NCBI RefSeq assembly: GCF_036802865.1
Contig: NZ_DAIRVK010000004.1
Location: 218,894-282,893, forward strand
Length of the DNA stretch: 64,000 bases
Direction: 5' to 3'
Source: Sulfurospirillum sp036802865
GTDB taxonomy: Bacteria; Campylobacterota; Campylobacteria; Campylobacterales; Sulfurospirillaceae
Position 1 is the first letter of the stretch. Each line of letters opens with the position of its first letter. A model generated the notes under the pieces. It was not told the origin of the DNA. It saw only the letters and a program-made list of their open reading frames with translations, and ran no database searches. Below are positions 51,415 through 58,481 of this stretch, piece after piece. The translations under genes were made by a program, and so were the position numbers.

Positions 51415-52188
51415 TTAAACGCCTAAAATAACATTCGATGCTTTGAAAAAAGCATAGGCTTCTTCATTGATTTTTAATCCTAAAGGCTCAAAAGATTCAT
51501 TGGCAATCGTAGCCGTGATGGTACTTTTACTTTCAAGTTCCAAGGTGACTTCGGTGTTTGATGTATCACTTAGAATTTGGATAATTTTACCTTTTAAGAG
51601 GTTTTCACAGGCAACAGTAGGTTTTGTTTTGGAGAGTAAAACAGAGCTGGCTTTGATGATAGAAATTGCGCTCTCACCAAGGCGAAGTCCTAGTTCTTGG
51701 TAGCTGCTTTTTGTGATGCTTGAGTAAATTTTATCAGCTGCTTTTATCGTCAGTTCAATTGAAACATTAACGGCATCTTCACTAATAGCGCTGATAGTTC
51801 CTATGAGTTGATTGCGAGCACTGAGTTTTAAAGAGAGACGACTGAGTGTTTGAACAATCGTGAGAAGATCGTCACTGTTTGCAAAAAGATCTAAAAATTG
51901 TTGGTGCTTTGCTTGTAAGTTATGAAATGCTTTAATAACCTCTTCACCTTTAGCAGTTAATAAAGTTCCTCCCCCACCTTTTCCACCGTTTTTTTTCTCG
52001 ACCAACGGTATATCTGAGAGGTTGTTCATGGCATCAACAGAGTCCCAAGCAGCTTTATAGCTCATCTTCATTGCTTTGGCTGCAGCGTGGATAGAGCCAT
52101 ACTGACGAATGTGCTCTAAAAGCTCAATGCGCCCTTTACCAAGATAGTTTTTATCGCTTTTTTTCATCCAAAGTCGTGCTTCTAACAT
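51415..52188 (-). CDS. modE: ModE-family molybdate/tungstate-responsive regulator
   Basis: 257 residues with the ModE layout: N-terminal LysR-type winged helix (GRIELLEHIRQYGSIHAAAKAMKMSYKAAWDSVDAMNN, about 19-56, described by its motif), a glycine-rich turn KNGGKGGGG, and two C-terminal Mop/TOBE domains (about 125-190 and 195-257) that bind the oxyanion. E. coli ModE has the same structure (262 residues). Oxyanion-bound ModE represses uptake genes and may activate molybdoenzyme genes. It is divergent from exbB; the shared region contains two ModE-like boxes. Confidence 0.93.
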   Translation of the reverse strand: MLEARLWMKKSDKNYLGKGRIELLEHIRQYGSIHAAAKAMKMSYKAAWDSVDAMNNLSDIPLVEKKNGGKGGGGTLLTAKGEEVIKAFHNLQAKHQQFLDLFANSDDLLTIVQTLSRLSLKLSARNQLIGTISAISEDAVNVSIELTIKAADKIYSSITKSSYQELGLRLGESAISIIKASSVLLSKTKPTVACENLLKGKIIQILSDTSNTEVTLELESKSTITATIANESFEPLGLKINEEAYAFFKASNVILGV

Positions 52189-52327
52189 ACTTTTCCTATG
52201 TGTTTAATATGGAATAATTGAAAATAAGTATAGCACAAAAGCCGTATGAAGTATTTTTTGAATGGGGGGGCAAGAAAATACAGTGCCTATTTTTTAAACA
52301 TAAAAGTAAGCTAAGGCACATATTTTA

Positions 52328-52351
52328 CGTTGTATTTATAAATATATTGCG
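52328..52351. promoter_or_regulatory. ModE-like box 1 between modE and exbB
   Basis: CGTTGTATT, 6-bp gap TATAAA, TATATTGCG, followed by AT. The outer CG/CG and most inner positions match the ModE consensus. Confidence 0.6.
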
Positions 52352-52396
52352 ATATAATGCTTTTTGTTTCTTGTTGTCTGCTCTTTTTAGCTCAGT

Positions 52397-52421
52397 CGTT
52401 ATGTATGTGCAGTATATATCG
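52397..52421. promoter_or_regulatory. ModE-like box 2 between modE and exbB
   Basis: CGTTATGTA, 7-bp gap, TATATATCG (perfect right half). It lies 45-69 bp upstream of the exbB ATG, in promoter position. Confidence 0.6.
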
Positions 52422-52465
52422 ATTGAGCAAGAGGGGTTTATTGTTTTGCTATTTAAGGAGAAAAA

Positions 52466-52912
52466 ATGCTCAGTGAAAAACTTTTATCGTTTGCTCTTCT
52501 AGGGATTGATCCCGTACTTTGGGTATTGGTTACTATGAGTGTGATAGCGGTTGGAGTGATGATCGAGCGAGCATTTGTTTTTGCACAGATTGGAACAACC
52601 TATAAAACGATGGATTATTATACATTGCGTTTAAGCTTAGAGGCACGCCTTGGTATTTTAGCAACGTTTGGAAACAATGCTCCTTTTATAGGGCTTTTTG
52701 GAACCGTTTTGGGTATTATTCAAGCATTTCACACAATAGGCTCTAGTAACGCATTTGATGTTCAGCCTATTATGCAAGGTATATCTGAAGCGTTGATTGC
52801 AACGGCTACTGGATTGTTTGTAGCTATTCCCTGTGTCATTGCCTACAACTATTTCCTCAGACGTCTCAAAGTCATATTAACGCTGAAAGAGGCACTTTTA
52901 GATGAGGCGTAA
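52466..52912 (+). CDS. exbB: ExbB/TolQ proton channel protein
   Basis: 148 residues, three membrane helices (about 15-34, 65-90, 108-132), the helix-2/3 regions NNAPFIGLFGTVLGIIQAF and ALIATATGLFVAIPCVIAYN being diagnostic of MotA/TolQ/ExbB. Short version as in other Campylobacterota. With ExbD it turns the proton gradient into TonB motion. First gene of the plus-strand operon; overlaps exbD by 11 bp. Confidence 0.93.
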   Translation: MLSEKLLSFALLGIDPVLWVLVTMSVIAVGVMIERAFVFAQIGTTYKTMDYYTLRLSLEARLGILATFGNNAPFIGLFGTVLGIIQAFHTIGSSNAFDVQPIMQGISEALIATATGLFVAIPCVIAYNYFLRRLKVILTLKEALLDEA

Positions 52913-53309
52913 CCCTACGTATGAAAGTGATATTGCCGAGATCAACATGACCCCTTTTGTAGATATTATCTTGGTAATTTTGGTCATTTTTATGGTAACC
53001 GCCACATTTGTAACGCAAGGTAAAATTCCGCTCAATCTACCACAAGCAACTTCTTCTGAGAATCGTAAAGATGATGTTAAACCTATCACTCTTTCACTGA
53101 GTGAATCGGGTGAGCTCTATTATGACGATGTCATTATTTCAATGGAAGATTTAGATACTAAGGTTGCACAGATTAATCAGAGTGATCCTCATATAGTAAT
53201 TCGCAGTGACGCTAAAACACCGTTTGAATATGTAGTCAAAGTAATTGATATCTGTAAAAAGAATCACATCAGTACCTTTGCCATTCAAACAGCAAGAGTG
53301 ACCCCATGA
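52902..53309 (+). CDS. exbD: ExbD/TolR biopolymer transport protein
   Basis: 135 residues: one membrane helix with the essential Asp21 in NMTPFVDIILVILVIFMVT, then a periplasmic domain. Partner of ExbB and TonB. Overlaps tonB by 4 bp. Confidence 0.93.
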   Translation: MRRNPTYESDIAEINMTPFVDIILVILVIFMVTATFVTQGKIPLNLPQATSSENRKDDVKPITLSLSESGELYYDDVIISMEDLDTKVAQINQSDPHIVIRSDAKTPFEYVVKVIDICKKNHISTFAIQTARVTP

Positions 53310-53995
53310 AAACATCTCATTTTGCATTTGCCACACTGGGTAGCCTTTCTTTGCATGTACTGATTGCGTATGCTCTTTTTATGGGAAGTATGGCGATTCC
53401 AAAACCTGCCTTGCGCGAGTTTGTGGTAACACAGGTAAGCTTTTTAGATGAGCCAAAACCTATGCCTCTTACGAATGAAGTAAAACCTGAAGTCCCTCTT
53501 AAATCTGAACCTATCGTAGAGAAAAAACCTGAAAAAAAAGTGCAAAAAGAGTTCGTTAAAGCTAACCCCATTCAAAAGTCCATAAAAGAGCCTAGCACGA
53601 CACCATCACCAACAACCAGTGAGTCTTTTACAGAACAAACAGTAGACATTCCTTCATCCACTCAAGTCCAAGAAAAAGCTTCTGTGCCGTCTTCTCGTCA
53701 AAGCGATGATTTACTCTCTTCGTATCTTGCCAAAGTGAGGCACAAAATTCAAGAGAGCTTACATTACCCCTCTATGGCTAAAAAAATGGGATTGGAAGGT
53801 GAGGCAGTGGTGCAGTTTTTAATCCATGCAAATGGTATGGTAGATGCCTCTTCTATTAAGATTGCAAAGTCAAGTGGAAAAGTCGTTTTGGATCGCAATG
53901 CCATTGATGCCGTCTTAGAAGCTTTGCCCTTTGACTTGCCTCCTAAAGAGAATTTAGAGATTGTGATACCCGTTGTTTTTAAGCTTAAATCGTAA
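53306..53995 (+). CDS. tonB: TonB energy transducer
   Basis: 229 residues: N-terminal membrane helix, Pro/Lys/Glu-rich periplasmic spacer (EVKPEVPLK, KKPEKKVQKE), and C-terminal TonB domain (about 150-229) with YPSMAKKMGLEGEAVVQFLIH and a final VIPVVFKL. Energises the two receptors of this locus. Confidence 0.92.
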   Translation: MKTSHFAFATLGSLSLHVLIAYALFMGSMAIPKPALREFVVTQVSFLDEPKPMPLTNEVKPEVPLKSEPIVEKKPEKKVQKEFVKANPIQKSIKEPSTTPSPTTSESFTEQTVDIPSSTQVQEKASVPSSRQSDDLLSSYLAKVRHKIQESLHYPSMAKKMGLEGEAVVQFLIHANGMVDASSIKIAKSSGKVVLDRNAIDAVLEALPFDLPPKENLEIVIPVVFKLKS

Positions 53996-54004
53996 GGAAA
54001 TTTC

Positions 54005-54550
54005 ATGTATAATGGTCACCATTTTCTGCATAAACCCGTTGCTATCAAAAAGAATGAAAGCCTAAAATGGAGCAATTTCAATCTCAAAACACCCCTTCCT
54101 CCGATTATATTTCCATCGTCTAATTTTTTAGCAAAAGTGGGCATTGATACAATCGCTAAAATTGTTTTGCATCACCATCGTCTGTTGCAAAAAAGCAGTA
54201 TAGCGCATATGTATCCAACGGATGAATCTCATTTTTTAGAGGGTGTTTCTAAAGCGAGCCATTTTATGATTGAGGCACTTGGTGGGGAAAAAGTCTACAC
54301 ATTTAGTTATGGTCCGCCAGCACTATGTCGCACACACGCTCCTTTTGTGATTGATGATGAGGCAAGAGCTGTGTGGCTTATGGCATACAAACAAACCCTG
54401 CACGACCTTTATTTTCCCAAAGCATTGATCAAGGAGTTTTGGAACTGGATAGAGCCTTTCTCTCTGCGCATGATCAATAAACAAAGCCATAGCACTCCTG
54501 CAAAACGCTTTTTGTATGAAGATATGAAAAAGGAGTTTGGCATCGTATGA
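54005..54550 (+). CDS. Truncated-globin-like protein 2 (group II type)
   Basis: 181 residues, paralogue of the protein at 50615: AHMYPTDESHF, FMIEALGGEKVYTFSYGPP, proximal His in CRTHAPF, RAVWLMAYKQTL. The B-helix also has a histidine run (VLHHHRLL). The conserved C-terminal EFWNWIEPFSLRMINKQS matches EIWNWVESISMRMVNRRT in globin 1. Located between tonB and the flavin monooxygenase gene (overlap 4 bp with the latter). Confidence 0.8.
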   Translation: MYNGHHFLHKPVAIKKNESLKWSNFNLKTPLPPIIFPSSNFLAKVGIDTIAKIVLHHHRLLQKSSIAHMYPTDESHFLEGVSKASHFMIEALGGEKVYTFSYGPPALCRTHAPFVIDDEARAVWLMAYKQTLHDLYFPKALIKEFWNWIEPFSLRMINKQSHSTPAKRFLYEDMKKEFGIV

Positions 54551-55581
54551 AATGGGGAATATTTTGCCTCTTTGAGCGCTTCAATATTAATGCCAACCAA
54601 GCGATTGAAAATCAGCTCAAACTGATTGAACATGTAGATGCCATGCATTTTGATGAAGTTTGGATAGGTGAACATCACTTTAATGACTTTAGTATCTGTT
54701 CCTCTCCTACTCTGCTTCTAGCGTATGCCAGTGCTAGAACAAAGCATGTCAGAATTGGATGCGCAGGATTTTTAGCTCCTTTTTACGATGCAATTCGCCT
54801 AGCCGAAGAGGTAGCTATGCTTGATATTTTAAGTAAAGGTAGGGTGAATTTAGGCTTTGCAAAAGGCGCTTTTGCACCTGATTCAAAGCATTTTAATGTC
54901 ACGGTAGAACACCTCCGTCCGATGATGTTCGAGTGTGTGGATGCTGTTACTCAGCTTTTACATGTAAAGAATCCGCCCGTTGGTTTTAAGGGTGATTACA
55001 TTGATTTTTCTGAGGTAGATATTGAACCAAAACCTTTACAAGCCAATATACCAACGTTTATTGCAACCTTTGCATCGGATGAAACGATAGCCTTTGCTGC
55101 AAAAAGAGGTTTTGGATTAATGCTCTCACAAGGCGTGGATTTGGATGAGTGTGAGCGTGTGAGTCATGCGTATGAAGCCATTGCTGGCGTTAAACCCCAG
55201 ATTGTCCTTTTGCGTACTTTTTATGTTGCTAAGAGTAATGATGAAGCCTATGTTAAGGCACGTCCTGCGATAGACCATTTTGCGAAGTCAATGCGCGCAG
55301 CCTCATCATTTCACAAATCACCCCATTTTGATAAAAGCAAATATGAACAACTTATCGCCGAGCGAAACACCTTTTTTGATGGGCAGAAATTTTTTGACTG
55401 TGGCATTATTGGCGATGAAAAAACATGTATAGATAAGATCAAAGAGATTGAAAAACGTCTTTGTAATGTCACCATAACGCTTAAATTATTAGGCGTTGAT
55501 CTACTTGAAAATAGAGCACTTTTAGACGCGTTTAATGAAAAAATACGTCCTTATTGTGAAAAGAAAAAGGAATTGGTATGA
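54547..55581 (+). CDS. Luciferase-like flavin-dependent monooxygenase (LLM class)
   Basis: 344 residues, TIM barrel of the bacterial luciferase family: FDEVWIGEHHFNDFSICSSP (about 37-56), VRIGCAGFLAPFYDAIRLAEEVAMLD, GRVNLGFAKGA and FIATFASDETIAFAAKRGFG. Members use FMNH2 to oxidise aldehydes, sulfonates or chelators such as NTA/EDTA. In an uptake operon it could release metal by breaking a chelator; this is an inference. Overlaps both neighbours by 4 bp. Confidence 0.87.
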   Translation: MKWGIFCLFERFNINANQAIENQLKLIEHVDAMHFDEVWIGEHHFNDFSICSSPTLLLAYASARTKHVRIGCAGFLAPFYDAIRLAEEVAMLDILSKGRVNLGFAKGAFAPDSKHFNVTVEHLRPMMFECVDAVTQLLHVKNPPVGFKGDYIDFSEVDIEPKPLQANIPTFIATFASDETIAFAAKRGFGLMLSQGVDLDECERVSHAYEAIAGVKPQIVLLRTFYVAKSNDEAYVKARPAIDHFAKSMRAASSFHKSPHFDKSKYEQLIAERNTFFDGQKFFDCGIIGDEKTCIDKIKEIEKRLCNVTITLKLLGVDLLENRALLDAFNEKIRPYCEKKKELV

Positions 55582-56594
55582 AAAAAATAATATGTGTGCT
55601 TTTGTGTTTACTCGCAACGCTTTATGCCCGCGAGATTGTAGATATGAGCGGTAAAAAGGTTGAAATTCCTGAGCATATCACCAAAGTGTTTGGCACGTCA
55701 CCTCCCTCAACGTATATGCTTTACACGATTGATCCATCTTTAATTGTAGGGCTTAACTTTAACCATGCTCGTGGTAATAATGAGTCTTCCAATATGCTTG
55801 ATCAAAAATTTATGGCACTCCCTATTGTCGGTGGACTTCAAGGGGGAGGGAACAGCATGAACCGCGAAACACTGCTTTCGTTGCATCCTGATGTCGTCTT
55901 TTTGTGGAATAACGACGCTTCCGTTGGACTTGCGGAGTATCTGTTTGAGAGTAGCAAAATTCCTAGCATCAGTGTTGATCTTGAAAGTGTCGAGAGTTTG
56001 CCAAAAGCGTATCTCTTCTTTGGCGATATTTTAGGAAAACAGCCTCGCGCTAAAATTCTCTCAGCCTATGCAACCGCTGCGCTTGAGAAGACACAAGCGA
56101 TTGTCAAAACAGTTGCCAATAAACGCTCCGTTGTTTACTACGCAGAGGGTGCAGATGGGTTAGCGACTGAGTGTGACCAGTCCTTTCACTATGAAGCGAT
56201 CAAATTTGCGGGTGGTATCAACCCTCATTTATGCTCGACAAAAAGCGGACTTGGGCTTGAAAAAGTCTCTTTAGAGCAGGTGATTTTGTACAACCCTGAT
56301 GTCATCATTGCACAAGAGAAAGAGTTTTTTGACAAAGTGAAAAGTGACTCTCGGTGGAACTCTATTAAAGCAGTTCGTGAGGGAAAGATTTTTTTAGTGC
56401 CTAAAGTGCCGTTTAATTGGATTGACAGGCCTCCTTCGTTTATGAGACTCTTAGGTGTGCGTTGGCTCACTCATGTCCTTTACAATGCGCCTGATGCAAA
56501 CCAATTTACCCAAGAGATGAAGGAGTTTTACAAACTCTTTTTAAACATTGATCTCACCGAGCAACAGATTAACCACATTTTAGGTCGTGTATGA
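55578..56594 (+). CDS. Periplasmic binding protein, FecB/BtuF (class III) type, copy 2
   Basis: 338 residues. Signal peptide MKKIICVLLCLLATLYA; MSGKKVEIPEHITKVFGTSPP, PDVVFLWNND, YNPDVIIAQ and PFNWIDRPPSFMR. Clearly homologous to the protein at 47447 over the full length. Gene order binding protein-permease-ATPase with 4-bp overlaps marks it as the dedicated partner of the transporter; by analogy with MolABC the cargo may be molybdate or tungstate. Confidence 0.88.
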   Translation: MKKIICVLLCLLATLYAREIVDMSGKKVEIPEHITKVFGTSPPSTYMLYTIDPSLIVGLNFNHARGNNESSNMLDQKFMALPIVGGLQGGGNSMNRETLLSLHPDVVFLWNNDASVGLAEYLFESSKIPSISVDLESVESLPKAYLFFGDILGKQPRAKILSAYATAALEKTQAIVKTVANKRSVVYYAEGADGLATECDQSFHYEAIKFAGGINPHLCSTKSGLGLEKVSLEQVILYNPDVIIAQEKEFFDKVKSDSRWNSIKAVREGKIFLVPKVPFNWIDRPPSFMRLLGVRWLTHVLYNAPDANQFTQEMKEFYKLFLNIDLTEQQINHILGRV

Positions 56595-57607
56595 AAAATT
56601 CGTTTCTTTTTGGGGTTATTATCATCGCTCTTGCAGCAAGCTCGCTGATCTCTTTAGCTCTTGGTCGCTATGAGATTGATCTTAGCACCTTGACGCAGTT
56701 ACTGTTATGGAAAGCCCTAAACATCGGCACTGCACCACACGATGTTACTCTTCTTTCAAACATCGTTTTTGACATTCGCTTGCCACGCATCTTAGCTGTT
56801 GTCCTTGTGGGAGCGGCACTTTCTGTTTCAGGAGGAGCCTTTCAAGCGATGTTTGTAAACCCCTTGGTCTCTCCCGGAATTTTGGGGGTTCTAGCAGGTG
56901 CCTCTTTTGGGGCAGCACTGGGCATTATGATCTCCAAAAATTGGCTAGGGGTGCAACTCTTGGCTTTTTCTTTTGGCTTTGTAGCAGTTTTGGTGGCTCT
57001 TGGCGTCGCCAAAATTTACGGACGAAATGGCTCACAGACCATTCTTTTGGTTTTAGGGGGCGTCATCTCTAGCTCACTCTTTTCAGCACTGCTCTCCGTT
57101 GTCAAATTTGTCGCCGATCCGTACAACAAACTTCCGACCATTGTCTACTGGTTGATGGGCTCTTTTAGTTCGGTCGATATGAAGATGGTTGCGAGTGTTG
57201 CGTTACCGCTACTTGTAAGCACGGTGGTATTGTCTCTCATGGGTAAATATCTTAATGTCTTAAGCCTTGGGGATGAAGATGCCAAAGCTTTAGGAGTTCG
57301 TGTCGCTTGGGTGCGCAACAGTGCCATTTTACTGGCAACATTGCTTAGTACGCTCACCGTTGTTGTTGCGGGGATGATCGGTTGGGTAGGGCTCATCATA
57401 CCGCATATTGCACGCTTTTTAGTGGGAGCCGATAACCGTGTTCTCCTTCCCATGTGCGCTCTTTTAGGGGCTACATTTTTAATCATCGTCGATACGTTAT
57501 GCCGTACGTCTATGAGCATTGAAATTCCTATAGGTATTGCGACATCACTGATTGGTATTCCCATCTTTGTATTTGCACTTCGCAATGCGAAAAAAGGGTT
57601 CGCATGA
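56591..57607 (+). CDS. FecCD/BtuC-type ABC transporter permease
   Basis: 338 residues, about 10 membrane helices, with RLPRILAVVLVGAALSVSGGAFQ, NPLVSPGILGVLAGASFGAALG, GWVGLIIPHIARFLVG and the C-terminal EIPIGIATSLIGIPIFVFAL; all are FecCD signatures. MolB of Haemophilus belongs to the same family. Overlaps the binding-protein and ATPase genes by 4 bp. Confidence 0.92.
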   Translation: MKNSFLFGVIIIALAASSLISLALGRYEIDLSTLTQLLLWKALNIGTAPHDVTLLSNIVFDIRLPRILAVVLVGAALSVSGGAFQAMFVNPLVSPGILGVLAGASFGAALGIMISKNWLGVQLLAFSFGFVAVLVALGVAKIYGRNGSQTILLVLGGVISSSLFSALLSVVKFVADPYNKLPTIVYWLMGSFSSVDMKMVASVALPLLVSTVVLSLMGKYLNVLSLGDEDAKALGVRVAWVRNSAILLATLLSTLTVVVAGMIGWVGLIIPHIARFLVGADNRVLLPMCALLGATFLIIVDTLCRTSMSIEIPIGIATSLIGIPIFVFALRNAKKGFA

Positions 57608-58389
57608 GTTTTTACAGCGCTCAAAATCTTCATTTTTCCTACGACAATACGCCCATTTTGCAAGGCATTAACATTACGATTGAAGAGGGAAGTATCGTTT
57701 CACTTTTAGGAGCGAATGGAACGGGTAAAAGTACGCTTATGAAACTTTTTTTAGGACTTTTAAGCCCTAAAAGTGGTGAAGTGATTTTAAAAGGAAAGCC
57801 CTTACAGAGTTATTCTATGAAAGAGCGTGCTTTGCAGGTAAGTTATGTGCCGCAAAGCACGCAAGTTGCATTTGCATTTTGTGCACTGGATATTGTGGTG
57901 ATGGGGCGTATTGCTTTTGAGTCATGGTTTCAAAAGCCAAACCAAAAAGATAGAGACTTAGCACGTGCAGCGATGGAACGTCTGGGCATTGTGCATTTAG
58001 AAAAACGTACCTTTCAAACACTTAGTGGTGGTGAAAAACAGTTGGTTTTAATCGCAAGGTCTTTAGCACAAGGTGCGAAGATCTTGGTCATGGATGAGCC
58101 TGTTTCAGGGTTAGACTATGGCAATCAGCTTCGTCTTTTAGAGACGATTATGACACTTTCCAACGAAGGCTACACGTTTTTAAAATCAACCCATTTTCCT
58201 GAGCACGCTTTGATGCTGGGAGGTTACACCTATGCACTGAAAGAGGGTCAAGTTTTGGCGCATGGAATGACACATCAAACCATTACCGAAGAGTTGATTA
58301 ATGAGCTTTACCATACGACTATCAGACTCAAACAGACGACATGTGGTTATCCTGTGTGTATTCCATCGTTTGTTCATACTAAATATTAG
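57604..58389 (+). CDS. FecE/BtuD-type ABC transporter ATPase
   Basis: 261 residues: Walker A LGANGTGKST, signature TLSGGEKQLVLIARSLAQG, Walker B ILVMDEPVSGLDYG, H-loop KSTHFPEHA (a Ser-Thr-His variant). Powers the permease at 56591. Last gene of the operon; the second receptor gene starts 92 bp later with its own ModE-like half site. Confidence 0.92.
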   Translation: MSFYSAQNLHFSYDNTPILQGINITIEEGSIVSLLGANGTGKSTLMKLFLGLLSPKSGEVILKGKPLQSYSMKERALQVSYVPQSTQVAFAFCALDIVVMGRIAFESWFQKPNQKDRDLARAAMERLGIVHLEKRTFQTLSGGEKQLVLIARSLAQGAKILVMDEPVSGLDYGNQLRLLETIMTLSNEGYTFLKSTHFPEHALMLGGYTYALKEGQVLAHGMTHQTITEELINELYHTTIRLKQTTCGYPVCIPSFVHTKY

Positions 58390-58424
58390 GAGGTCGTGGC
58401 ATCTGTTTTGGGTAGGGCATATTC

Positions 58425-58452
58425 ATCGTTATATAAAATAAAACACAATGAT
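58425..58452. promoter_or_regulatory. ModE-like site before TonB receptor 2
   Basis: Left half ATCGTTATATA is identical to that of 45502; gap of 6; the right half AACACAATGAT is degenerate. 30 bp upstream of the receptor ATG. Confidence 0.5.
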
Positions 58453-58481
58453 TTGGGCAAACATTTAAAAGGAGAAAAAGA

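Noticed and set aside
57145..57663. Minus-strand frame of 172 codons opposite the permease
   Set aside because: Lies antisense to a clear FecCD permease; no family resemblance and no RBS.
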